A DNA stretch of 60,000 nucleotides from Cristatella mucedo. Taxonomy: Eukaryota > Bryozoa > Phylactolaemata > Cristatellidae. Under the pieces are notes generated by a model that saw only the letters and a program-made list of their open reading frames with translations, searched no databases and was not told where the DNA came from. The stretch spans positions 2,752,501-2,812,500 of the forward strand of contig WPIO01000036.1 of assembly GCA_009760855.2 (NCBI GenBank), given 5' to 3'. The position numbers and the translations under genes were made by a program. Shown here piece after piece: positions 11,970-25,588 of the stretch. The stretch's first letter is position 1. Every line of letters starts with the position of its first letter.

Positions 11970-14900
11970 CACATGCTTGCACGTATGCAGGCAAGTACGC
12001 GCACGTGCCCACCCATAGTTCAGTGGATGGCGAATGACCAAGCTGTCATTTCCGGCAGCCGTTGGTTTTTGTTAGTTTTACAAGCCGCCCCCCACCAGGA
12101 CTGGCTGGCTGGTCTGTCAGTCACACCGCAGGAAGCCTCAGCAGAGAATCTAGCCAACTGCCCACCTGAGGTAGAGCCTGAGGCAACAGCCGCAAGGCGT
12201 TCCCATTGGCTGGCGGGGGGGGGGGGGGGGGGGAGGCACAGCTGCGCGTGGGTGAATGGGCATCTGTGGCAGCACACGTTATCGGAAGCACCACGTGAAT
12301 GATCTAGAGATGGCATGCTCTCATTGGTTGTATCATAAAATATATTACCACTTGTCTTCACTCGTCGAGTCGTTGGAATTCGTATTGTCTCCTATATGTC
12401 AGTGCCCCTGGGTCTTAGCCCAGGGGCACTGACGCTCACTGCTCACGACCCAGGTCGTCGGTTTCCTTTCACGAGCTCGGTCCCGAGGTCGTGGGTTCGA
12501 GTCCTGCACTGGGCGATCTCTTATTGCCCACTGCAAGTGGTGGTGATAGCCTTTAGGGCTCTCCTGAGAAGCTAGGCATTCTGGCTACTAATGTTAAAGT
12601 ATTGGGTTCAATTCACTTAGCGTCGTCACTCGCACGGCTGAGACATTAGGCTCTTTGCACGGCTGCTTATTGCTTGAAGCTCCGATTACCTGGCGGCATT
12701 GTGAACCTGCCGACCTTGCCCTCTCACCTTCTCCAGGCTTAGGAATTGCCCTAGCTCAACTGAGCCAACCATGGACAGTCGGTCAACAGCACTTGTACAA
12801 GGTCGCCTGGTCAAGGCTGCTGCTACCTATAAAATGACCTGAATGATGAAATGCATTTCATGCCACAAAACCTTGCCAAACTAATTGGCCGGCTAGAACT
12901 GCCTCCGAGTGGTGGCACTCAAGACACGACGTTTCCCAGCATTTTTCGGCGCAACGCCTAAATCTTTCCCATCGTTAATACATGAGAAAAAATTCTCTCT
13001 AAGCTTCCCTCGGTCACTGCCGAAGCAGCCAAGGGAGTGGGCAAGCAACTCGACCAATCCCTCGGCAATGACGCATCTCGCTCCTCAGACAATAGAGAGC
13101 TCCCCCCCCCCCCGGGAGCAGGCATCGTCTGCAATCGCTCTAGCAGCCGCACAGCACGGCACACGTGATGGAGTGCATGTGGCCCCCTTAAAACCGTTCG
13201 GCACCTCTCGGGCCGGCGTCGCGTTGCGGCCGGATGAAGCATGCAGGCCACGCAGCGAGCAGCACAGCTAGCTGCAGAACGGTGCTTGCAAGCGCTGCAG
13301 CTAGCGTGCTAATCGCACGGTCGTCGCACAGCCGGCACTAGTGACACTAGCTTGCCAGCGCCACCGCCGCCATCGCCGTCGAGCACCCACCGGCCCACCG
13401 CTGCCTGTCACGATAATCCGGCAGGCTTACCGTCTTCCGGCTGATACGGCATTAGCGGCTTTCCCTTCTTGCTGAGAGCGGTGCACTGCTCCGCCCGCGG
13501 ATCATCGATCTTCTTGTCGCAGTCCTGTGTGCGACCAACCGCATGCGCAGTGCAGACGCCGGCCGCCGCAGACAACGAGTGCCCGCCGCCCTCGCACACG
13601 CTGGCTGCTGCACTCAGCTGCCGGCCGGCCAGCCGACGACTCTCGGCAGGAGATGGCCGCGATGCTTCGAGGCGCCAGCGGCTGCCGTTGGCTGCTGCAC
13701 TGAAGCTGGCCGGACCGCGTGCAAGGTGCAACGCGCCTCGAGAGCGTGCAGCGAGTCGTGCTCAGCAGCTGGTTGTAGAGCGATGGTGCATGCATGCGGT
13801 CGGTAATCGTGCGACGTGGCAGCAGCCGGCTTCCGGCTTTCGGCATGCAACCGTGCCGTCGCTAGTTCTGTGCAAAATCGTGCCAAATCGGCAAAGGCCA
13901 CGGCTGCTCTTCGCATCGCGATACCTTGCATTCTCAGCCCAAGTAGCCGCAAAAGCATGGAAAGCCCATCGGTTGGAAGCTGTCGCGAGGGCTGCCTGCA
14001 GCATTAGCGAGGGGCAGTCTAAGCTGCCTGTGGTCAGCAGACCTACGGCAAGGCCTGCTTCTTAACGCAAAGTGCCAGTAGTATGACTTCCTTCTCCACC
14101 GCTTCAGAAGGACTTGCCAAGTGCGGTCGCAAGCAAGCCCGCTGTTCAAATGAACCTACGAAACCAAGGCCTACACGACAAGTCTGCTGAGGCCACAGCA
14201 GCCCCTACCCCTGTTCCCTACCCAGCCGCCAGATTTGGCGGTGCACTGCTGTCTGACCTGTGCAGATGTCGGCTTCTGCTGCTGCCAAAATGCGGCTCAG
14301 TGACCTGCTGCTGTTGCCATCCTGCTGGGCTGGAGCACTGCTGCTGGTATGGCTGGCAGATGCTGTTGCGCCGCCGCTACCAGTGCTGCCCCCCTGCCTC
14401 ATAAAGCCTTCTGACACGTGAAGCAGAAGCAGCAGCGTCTGCCCTTGCGACAGCTGCTATGCCAAAGCCTAGCTACAAGCTGTGCGTGCTACCTGCATTC
14501 CTTTTAATCTCAAGCCGACACTGGAGACCCAGAGCTCCCTAAACATGATTGCCTTGTCATCTTTGTCATCTCGTCTACGGATGAGAGGCTACGGTGAGCT
14601 GCCCCTCTGCTTTCCTTCGTACGCACGGCTGATCCAGCTCCTACCGACACGTGGGGGGGGGGGGGGTAATTGCAGCGATCTGCCTGAATGAAGCTGCTGA
14701 TCTGTCGGGAGGGCTGGTGCTAGACGCCTTCCTGCCCCATATGCGCTCACTTGAAGCCACTATGAGGACGAGCTTCCTGCTTGAGGCTGTGTAATGCTTA
14801 AAGGCGGTGAGCGGCAGCATCTGGCAGCAGCACCCGCCTACTGAGGTGCTGCCAGCGCATTGCCAAACCCTCGAGTGAGTGGGGCGTGGGCGAGAGAGGC

Positions 14901-17900
14901 CTTCCCGGGAAGAAAGCAGGACTCCGTGAAGGGAGAAATACGGTACGAGAGGTGCATCGGAGAAGTGCATCGAAGAGGTGCAGTGAAGAAGTCCATCGGA
15001 GAGGTGCAGCGGAGAGGTGCAGCGGAGAAGTCTATCGGAGAGGTGCATCGAAGAGGTGCATCGGAGAGGTGCAGCAGAGAGGTGCTGCGGAGAGGTTAAG
15101 CGGAAAGGTGCAGTGGAGAGGTGCATCGTTGGCACGAGACTGGTGGCTGTTTGCTTAATTGATTGACGTGGCAGGTGCTCGGGTGACGTCAGACTTGTGC
15201 TTTTGTGCAAGCATCAGCGACTCGGCTTGCAAGAGCTGCCATCTCACTTACCCTAAAAAAGACTATGTGCTTTAAGCACTGCAGCTTCAGTTTGCTCTGC
15301 AGGTCGGGCAGATACCTGCAAAAGCTGTTGAGCTGCGCCTGCAAACGTGTCACCCCAGCTCCATGTGCGCTCGCCTGCCACAACCAGGCTGCAAGTGCCT
15401 GTTTGCCATAATAATGATAATGATGATAATAAAACTAATGATGATAAGGACATTTGTATAGAATCCTAATAGAACTAAATCCTTTTCTAGGTAACATTTG
15501 CTTTCTGCAGCCCGACCTCGAGAAACACGAAAAGCGCAAGAAAGCAGGGATCAAGCGCAAAACCGTGCATAATGCAGCACATGAATCTGCAAGGCTGAAC
15601 AATCGAAGCGTCGGGGTTGCCCACGGCAACGCGGCTACGCCACGCCCGGCAGACCGGCCATGCAGAAGTCTGGCTGACCAGGCACTGTGTGTGAATGGGT
15701 CGCGGCATGCTGGCAGCAGAACGTGAAGGATGCATGCATTTTACCGCTCATGACTTACGCCTGAGTTGCATATCTTGAAATCATAGGCGTCGCCCGGACA
15801 ATCCTTTCCACCGAATGACGGCCTAAAGGCACACAGAGGTATTGCATGCAAAGAGGCGCCTGCATAGTACCAGTAGTCGCCGAGTAAGAGACTAGCAGCC
15901 GTGTCTTGCAGCATGCGGACGCATGCAAGCTGGTTCGGTGCTTTTGTACGTGCATTTGGAGGTTTCACCAAAGGAGCGCAGGCTCGTGTTATGCTTGCTT
16001 TGCAGCTTCAAACCTTATATGCTGGATTGCTGAACACGTGCATCACTCGGCAGGTAGGTTTGGTGTTACAAAACACCAAACGGAACACCGAGGACCGACT
16101 GAGTTGCCTGAGTTGGTGCCGAGCAGTGCTGCTCGCGCAGACGCTGCTGCTGCTGCTGCTGCTGCTGCGCAGAGGCGAGCGTTCATTGGCACTGGCTAAT
16201 CAGCTCGCGTGACACCTCACGGACTCACTCACTCGGGGTCGCTGCACGCTCTCTCACGACTTCTGAGTCCACGGCCGCACGTCCGCGTGCACTCTGACCA
16301 AGCAGACCACGTCGACCAGCCACCGTCCGTGGGCCTCGCGACGAGCGATATGGATGCAGCCGGAGCCGTCATGGATCCGGCGCTGGCCGAGGCGGCAGCA
16401 ATGCCGCCCGACGCCTGCTTCCCCGAAGCAGCAGAGCTGCTGCCGGAGGTCTCGGTGCTGGAGGCCACCACGCAGCGTTTGAGTTGGCACCACTGCAAGC
16501 AAGGGCGCCGATGAGGCGTGAATGCACAAACGCCTGCGTGCAAGCGCTCACACGACGGCGCAGACGTGCCCTGGCCACCTAGCCGTCGCAGCAGGTGGCA
16601 GGTGGCTAGCAGCTGGCGGGCGCGGTGCCTTGTGCCGAGGCGGCGGCAAAGCAACTGCTCCTCGTTACCCGGCCGCTGCCACACGGGGTTCCAGGCAAGG
16701 GCGGTATCTTCTTCGTCTTGCACAGCATCCGGTTGTCAGGCAAGGAGCACCATAGCATCTCGCACGGGCTGAAGTGGACCGTGTACTAAAACCACGAACG
16801 ACGAGGGACGTTGCGAGCAAAGAAGCAGCAGCAGCCGACCGACGGCCACACTGCTGTAGTGTGACCCCCTTACCCCATTATCTGGAGACAGGGCCCCGGT
16901 GCCGTATTTGGGTTTTCTGGCATCGGGTTATAGGTCGAAGTCTCCTCATAACGAAGGGAGCTTTTTCGCCCATCATCACGAGTGAAATCGTAAAAGGCAT
17001 GCAAACCTGCACAAGCGACTTATTAATAATCGTAATGCACGACGGGCGTGTTTTACGAAGGAAATATCGTAGTCAAATTACAGGCAGCAAATCTGGAACA
17101 TTGGAAACAGGGGGCCTGTCATCATTCCTTCAGCGTTCCGTACAGAAATATATAGGGACCAAGACTGCTGGCATTGTTTTTGTCAGAGTAGACAACCGTG
17201 TAGAGGCCGCAGACCGACTGATAACAGAATTCCGTGTAGTGCAATGTGCGTACATCTGTAGCTCCACAAAGCCACACGGACCAAGCAGGATTGCCATGCG
17301 AGAGAGTTTTCTATGAAACACTCAGAGCCTAACTGGATTTCGGTGTGCATACGGTAGCCAACAGACTTCAGCTTAATTCGATTCCGAGCCGTGCTGGTTT
17401 GGCACGGTGGTTAAAGTGCTAGCTCAGACCGAGGTCAAGGTAAATATATTTGATGACAGAGGTCGTGGGCTCGAGCCCCGTGGCACAGGTGAAGTGCCTG
17501 ATTGAGATAAAGTTCTCTTGTGCTATACAAATGAATTATATGAATTATATCTCATACAACTAAGATAAAGTCAGAAGTGTGACTGGGTCAGGAGGGCAGT
17601 CGAGGAAGTGAATGGCAGTAGCAGTAGCAGCTCTGGTAGGCGGCAGACAGTCCCTAATCTTAGACAGGGATCGAACGTGATGGCTAGCTGGAGAAACAGT
17701 CCTCTTAACGAAACTCTCAAACTTTAGGTATTTATCAAAGAGGACACATAAATTCTGCGCCCACTGTGACTGTCGAAATACAATATCGCCAATTAGAAGA
17801 GCAAAATCTCCCTGTGCAGTTGCACGTTTGGGGTGTCTTGCGAGTATAAGTTTGCCTTTATTGTCGTTTAGTTTAAAGAAATTGGCCAAAATCCTGGGGG

Positions 17901-20900
17901 CAAATAATTACAAGGCAAGCATTTGGTCTATCAGTCGCAGCAGTAGATTCTGACTGTTGTAACGACAAATGCAGCCGGAAATCGGCAGCATAGAAGCGAT
18001 AGTAGATCCTATGGGTCCGAATATATGAATACATAATTCATTTGCATTGCAGCCCGTGTGAGAACTCAATCTAACCAGGCGCTTCACAAATGCCTCACGG
18101 TTCAAGCCCACGAACTCGGCAGTCAAATACATTCACTATGACATCGGCCATCAAAGGCCGTAGTGGCGACAGCTCAAAAGGCCAACCACTGGCTCGGCAA
18201 ACGTGCAGCTGCGAGAGCAGACCTCACTGGCACCGGTCACGTGGTTTACACACGAAGTGCTCTCTCTCTCTCTCTCTCCCTCTCTCTTTCTCTTTCTCTC
18301 TCTCTCCCTCTCTCTCTCTTCCTTTCTCTCTCTCTCAATCCCTTGCTCCCTATCTCTCTCTTTCTCTTTAACTCTCTTTCTCTTTCTCTCTCTCTCTCTC
18401 TCTCCCCATGCTGCCCCTTCCTTCAAGCGTTACGACACTGAGTGTTTAGAAGCATAGAGGCCACTCGTGATCCACCCAACATTAAGTTACTGCCAATTGA
18501 GGCTACTCGAGGTTCTCGAGTTACAACACTTAATCGTAATACTAATACATTTGTATAGCACCCTCAGAGAACTGAATCTCTTTCTAGGCACTTTACAGAT
18601 GCTGTATAGAAAGCATTACTAGGTGAGTGGTGGTAACATCCGAAAGCAGCAGATACAGTGTAAGCAAGCATATGCAAACGAAGAACGAATCGCAATGACC
18701 CACCGAATCCTGCAATAAACAGGTGCCTTTTAAGCTTCTTTTTAAACGATTAGTTGCACTTTTTCAGTTTGAGCGCACAAGCTTGGACCCAGACAGCAAA
18801 GAATATAGCGTTTCTTCATCTTGCGATGTCCTCGTTTGAAGCTGGCTCATAGCGGGGCGAAACGAAAGTTCTTACCGAATTGCACAGCCTGTGACCCTCG
18901 CCGAACTCTTTTCGACACTGCTCGTGTATGTTCCAGTTGGCTCCCATCGGCTGAGGCACCTGTGTCCAGGCGTACGTGAATGGACTGTCGTTCAGGCAGT
19001 ACAGCGAGCTAGGAGAAAGAGCAGACGGCTTTACGGCATTGCAAAGGCAGCGCACGGTCTGTAGGCCTTCGGCTACGGCGAGCAGGCGACAGCGGCAGGC
19101 TTTCGCTGGCTGGCACAGCCTCGAGGCAAATGCAGCATCGGCAGCCTCGGCACGGCTGCCGTTCTTCCCGATTCGTAGACATTTGGTCACGTGACGGCTG
19201 GCTCCGTCCTCCCTGTGCTCTGCTCAGCACAGCACAGGAGATAGGAGGGGCCGCTCACCCGATGACGTGCGCCAGGTCGCTCTTGCTGCACTCGGACCAG
19301 TGAAAAGCGTCCAAGCTTGCCACGACCATCGGCGCCATTACACTTCCCCTCCGAGGATCGCCAGCACATTTTCCGCCCTGGTCGTCATGCTGCAGTCCCA
19401 TCCTGCAAAGAAGAAACCGAAGGCTTCCGCGAGCCGCCGCCGCCGAGCTGCTCGGAGCCGTGGCTGCCGGAATCCTGAAAGCGTGTGTCGACGGGAGTGT
19501 GTGGCAGCTGTAACAGGTGACCAGAAGAGCCGGTGCCACTTTCCCACCGGGTGCAGACGAAAGCCGGGCTGCCTGTCGGCATCGCAGCGACGGCTGTAAG
19601 TGAGCAAGGCCATTCAATCGGATAAAGACGGCCAAAGTTGTATCAGAAATTTAAGCAAGGGAACAGCGCAGTAGCCTGAAGTTTTTAAAGTAGCAAACGG
19701 AAGGTACTTCTCCTTCGCAATGTACGAACATAGTGTAAGAACCTTGGAGCCATTAAAACCGATCTTCTGCCGGTAAAGTGAATGCGCTAGAATGGCCCAA
19801 AAGGCTTAGAAAGCCCGTAACGCAAGGCAGTATTGAGTACTGCGGCTCGCAATTCGCACTTCCCCTCACCGGCTCTAGCTGCTGCTGCTGCTCCAATTAT
19901 CCTCCCCCTATCACTGCTGCTGCTGTTGCTCTGATCTCTTCAACCCTCCTACCAGAGTGTAGAAAAAGCAGCCGCCGAGTATAGGTAGCCTCCGGCTGAG
20001 TTCACCAGTGAAAGGCAGTACTTCAGTGCTTATTTTAAAGAGTAAAAACAGTACTTCAAAAGCATAAGCGCGTTGTCACCTATTATTCGTAAGAAAACGC
20101 TCGGCTCCACCACAGATGGCAGGTCATACATCTTCCCGATTGACTTAAGTAGCATGCCTGGGGATCATTTTCATGCTGACTGAAAATATTCCATTCATTA
20201 TCGCTGTTTTTGAAGGCTTGGGCGAAATATTGAGAGAGAGGCACGAACCAGGGCATTGCTGGAGGTCGGCTCCTTTCCTACTACCACCGCTTCCAGCACA
20301 CTCTCTTTCAGGGGTCTCTTTCTACACTGCTCCTGCTGTAAGGTAATGTGTTACCTACAAATGTCTGTCCTGCATGATTCCTTCCCAGCGTGCTATAGGA
20401 CCGTTCCGGGAAAGAGCACACTGCAGCATCGGATCATTAATCTTCATGCGATCCTCCTATTACGATTGCTATTGCGGTTACGATTGCTGCATTTGCCAAC
20501 TCGATTCGGTAGGATTTGGCCAGCAGAGTGCCAGCTTCAAGTTACCCCTACACGTTATATGGCAAAGAGCGACTTTCGCATGATGCTGCTATAAGCAGCA
20601 TGGAGGCAGCTAAAAATGGCTGTTTAAAGACCTAAAATCAGATTCTACTGTCTAGGACAAAGACATATCCCTGATAGATCAGACCAAGAATCAGACCTAG
20701 ATCAGACCAAGTACACGTGATCTAAAGAGACAATCCGAGTTATTGCCTATCTTCCCTCGCGCTTTCCTGACTTGTCCCACTGAAGACTCTGCCGCTCACT
20801 CTACTGATCTCTACTCTCATCATCCACAGTACGAATCATAACAAGAATGAGAAAAAAAAACATTTACAGTGCCAAAAGAGAACTTCTCTAGATGAATCTC

Positions 20901-21848
20901 TTTCTAGACACTTTACATGCGCAGCAAAGGAAGCATGTCAATTGGTTAGTGAGAACTTGCGCAGTGTAAGCATGCAAAGGCATCCAAAGGACTATTCGCA
21001 CGTAAAATTTATTTGTCAACTCGCATCTGCAATGGCCTACTCGGCTTGGGCGGAGCCCACACTCGATGTAGAAAAAGCAGGCAAGGTGGCGAGGCCACGC
21101 CAGCTACCAACATTCGCACAGAACCAGCAAAGGCGATTAGGAACAGGTGCAATTTAGCTTATTTTTCATGTCTTCAAGTCAGGAATGTCTCGAAGTCAGC
21201 AAGCAGTGAGTTCCAGGCTTTGGGAGCATTTGAGCAGGCGGTGGCTCTAAAGGATTTGAGGATGGTCGGGGCTCTGCTGAACGACTTGAGTCGAGAGAGC
21301 GGCCGATAGTATGCAAAGCAAAATTGCGAATTGTGTCAGAATGGCAGGCCGAGCAAGTGAATGAGAGGACTTGCAATGGAGTGATCGACACTAGAAATCG
21401 ATAAGCGGATTGATGGAGAGCCAGTGCAGGTCGGTGAGAAGTGGTGTCATGTGGCAACTTTGATGCTCAAGACAGGCTCGGCCCGAGATGCAGAATTTTG
21501 CACCGTGTGCAAACGTCGTGCGAGTAGCAAGTTACAAAAGTCGAGAATGGATGCGTCGCAAATGCACGGACCTCATTGGCTGCTGTACCCTTACCTAAGC
21601 AGGCCTGCCGAATTTCTGCAATGGTGTGTAGCTGAAGGTGAAGGTGAAGGCAGTCTCGACTTGATATGTTAATCTATTGAAAGGTCACTTTGAAGCAGCT
21701 CTGCCGGACTACATGCCTAAACTGGAGGAAATGCGCTGGAGTCCACTTTTATGATGATAAGGTTCCCAATTTCTGAGTAATAATATGGTCGCTCACGACT
21801 ATTCGTTTGGTTTGATCGTGCAGGTGCGAGCATGTGTGTGCGTGCGTG

Positions 21849-21931
<83 letters not shown>

Positions 21932-23739
21932 GTGTGCGCGTGCGTGTAGCTATGTACACAAAACATTAAAGCTGAAATCGTGCTCGGTGATCACATCGGT
22001 AAGATTGAGGCTAAAGACTGTGAAACGAAGGTTGTGACCAAGCATCAACCCCTGCTTGGTGCCCAATATTTGAAAGGCTCTCCTGATGACGATGGCCCGT
22101 TGACATCAAAGCTCCAAAATGTCCCACTGCGATAGGAGCTAAATAAGCCATTGCAATGCAGTGCCAGTTGTGCCCAGGCTTAGAGGTGGGCGTCTTCTTG
22201 GCATGCTCGCCGAAGCATCGCACCTTACTTTTCATTAACTTTGTATTATTGATTCTCTTGCAGCAAGTTGTAAAGTGCCTGAATTTGATCCCCACAGGGT
22301 GCTGCACAAATGATAGACTCTGTATTATTATAACTAAGCACGACACGGTGACCAATGGTATCTAATGCTGCGGATATATCGAGCAGAACCAGCAGAGTCT
22401 CCATCTACATTAGCATTGCTGCGAGGATCGTATGACAGTCGCAACAGTGCTGACTCTGCGGAGGTATTAACCGTAAAACCTAACTGCAATGACTTGCTAG
22501 GCTTTGATGTTTTAATGTACGAGTTTAACAAGTCAGCCTTTACACGCTCCATTCTCTTTGATAGGAATAGCAGTAACAAGACTGGGCACAAGTTGCTTAA
22601 TTTCTCCTGGTCTGATGTTTCCTTCTTCCTGGTTTGCCTAACAACAGCCTTTTTGAAAGGTTCAGCAAGACCAGACATCAGGCTGAGGACATCATTATTA
22701 TATTAGTTATGCAAGGTGTCTGCAAATCTGAGCACTTCAGACAGGATAACAGATATAGAGTCTAGAGGTCCACTAGTTTTCCTTAACTGGGAGATGAACT
22801 TGGAGATGAAGTCACCAATTTACATTTACAATTAACACATATTTAGGTAAAACAAGAAATTGATTGTGCAATATCCATGGAAATGTTACGTTCGAAATGT
22901 AAAGTTCCTTAGAAAGAAATTAAGTGCTCTGAGGGTGCTATACAAATGTACTATTATTATTATTATTACTATTATAAACTCTCCGAACGTATCTACACTG
23001 ATGAAAAAGCTAAATATGCGATCTCATAGATTTCCACAGTAGACAAGGTGCTGACCTGGAAGCTGTAAAAGAAATTACCGATGATCCCCATCAGCATTGT
23101 TGGACTGTTCACCTGTTATTGTACTGTTTTTCATAGAAGCTTATCTTGGCCTAACCTAGGATGGATAAGTACTACCTACAATAGTGCTCGTAAGCCAGTC
23201 GACGGGCAGTCCTGAAGTTTCGAATTCGCTGTCACGACTTTGCTTAGTAATCCTAGCTACTTTAACCTCGGTAGTTTACCACAGCCGTCTGGGTAAGGTC
23301 GTACAATGTGCCTAGTTAGAGGAGCAAACTCATCCCAAGCATCGGCTAGTGTCGCATACCACTGAATCCCATTCACTCTCCCTCTCTCCTGAAATGAGCA
23401 GTTACGCAAAGCACCTGGAGTGATCTAATATAGGGTAATGCTGGAGTCCTGCTTGATTGAATCTGTGCATTGGTTAGTGGGCCTTTAATAGTTACAGCTT
23501 GCAGCCGGCTCTTCCAGATTCAACCACAGGCTGATACCACCCCTAAACCCCCTCCCCCCAGATGGCAATGCTGCGGGCAGGTACCGAAGTACAGTACTGC
23601 ACACGTATAGCATGCGTATTCGGGTGGTGTACGCAGCAAAGTCACCAGTAAAGACATCGATGAGGAGAAACTGCTAGAGAGACAAGACAGACAGACACGG
23701 TGAGAGTGATAGACATGCAGCTGGGAAACCAGTGAGAGG

Positions 23740-23822
<83 letters not shown>

Positions 23823-25529
23823 GAAACAGAAAGGGACAGAGTCAGTGACGGTGTATGACAGAGACAGTGGGAGACAGACAAGGAGGATAAACAAAGAGAC
23901 ACAGAGAGAGAGAGCCACAGGCTAGGGTTGAAACACAGACTCGGGCCAAGACTTCAGCAGACAGAGGACAGAGGGGCGGTGCACCCCCGTTTCCTACTAT
24001 GAGAATCACTACTTACATATGGCCGATCTCGTGAGCTGCGACAAAAGCCGATGCAAAGCCGTCATCACGTATGAGCCCACAGCTTCTGTCAGGCCTACAC
24101 ATGCCCGTGACAGGAGCATATCCTGCAACGGTACACATAGTTACACACCATAATAATGGCTATACATTTCTATCATTATATTAACATTGTATATTCATAG
24201 CACCCTAGAAAGCTAAATGTGATCCTAAATACTTTGGCTGGAAGCATATTGGCTGAGAAGGCATAACGAGCATGCAGAACTAGTGAAACTAATGACTAAC
24301 AAAGGTCACTTCACTTGGTAAAGCTTATGGTGTGAGGAGCAGAATAATTTTCAGTCTTGCTTTCAATGTTGTGGCATTCAGCCTTTGAGTACCAGGTTGT
24401 AGGAGTATCGGAAACGAAGCGTTGTTTGATGCGAAGTTAGTACAGCTCAGAGAGAAGTGACATCCGATGTGGCAGTTCCGGCGTTCAAGATACACTTGGC
24501 TAGACGCCAAGTCTTGCGTGGTGTCGAATCTCCTTATTGTGCAGACAGGGACACTCGAGGGGAAGGTACTTGTAGAAGTCGAGATGCAATATCATAACTG
24601 CACGGACTGCTTTGGCTGCGATACCCTTATTCAAGTTCCACCCCAAACCGCTGCAGTGATGCTTAACTAAAAATTTTGCAGATTAGGTTGTGGATTTGAT
24701 ATGGTCGTCTAGAAAAAAGGTCACTTTGAAACGGGATGTTCAGATTTCACAGGAAGGAGACTAGAGCAGGGGGTGAGGCTTTAGACTGCTTAGACTGGGT
24801 GGGCCCATAGGCATTACATTTGTTTTGTCATTATTCAGAATTTTTTTTACATTTGCTGCCATCCAAGATCGATCAAGCAAGCAATTAATTTTAAGCTACA
24901 ATAGAACTAGTGAAAGGCCGTGTGGAAGGATCTAGTGAAAACTCATTGAACTAACAGCCCAGCTAGGAAGCACTGCCTAATAGGCGTAAAGCAACTTGCT
25001 AGGGCCCGGGAAGTGTCGACTTTAATCGCGTTTTTGGGCCACGTTCATGCGTGCACGCACATCATATGCAATATGCTTCTCCCGAGGAGCTGGGAGCACG
25101 AAGCAAGACGCTGTTGTGCTGGCCTAGCACTCGGCTTCTATCCAGGGCCTTCTTTCGACATGTGCTTTTCCTTGGGTCACTGTAGTTGGCCATTGCTTTG
25201 CAATGCTTTACGGTTAATAATAAAACAACAATAATTGGTCGCTTGTCTGTTTTCCCAAGATAACTTAATCTCTATCCGGGCACTTTTCAACTTGCTGCTG
25301 CGAACAACGGCTTTGTAGGGAGTGTACTTTGTTTTACTGCGCTTTCACCTCACTAGCGGCGAGTCTGTTGCCGAATCGAGTACCACCAGAGTCTGTGCAT
25401 CTCAGTCCTGTCAGAGGTCAGATTGTTTGGGGGTCAGTGGCCGCCAATCCAGTCCCGAAAACAGCACATTTTCTGGATCCCGCCTTGAGTTTCAAGATAA
25501 GCATGGCCACGACAGGAGGTGGGATAGTC

Positions 25530-25588
<59 letters not shown>

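Noticed and set aside
13469-14065. Plus-strand frame of 198 codons
   Set aside because: GC-rich stop-poor sequence with competing frames on both strands. The supported exon there is the minus-strand 13431-13524.
14947-15128. CRISPR array
   Set aside because: Units are contiguous with no spacers, and the genome is animal.
14641-15210. Minus-strand frame of 189 codons with a His/Leu/Ser-Thr repeat pattern
   Set aside because: It is a reading of the 13-bp minisatellite, whose unit is not a multiple of three, so it cannot encode a stable peptide repeat.
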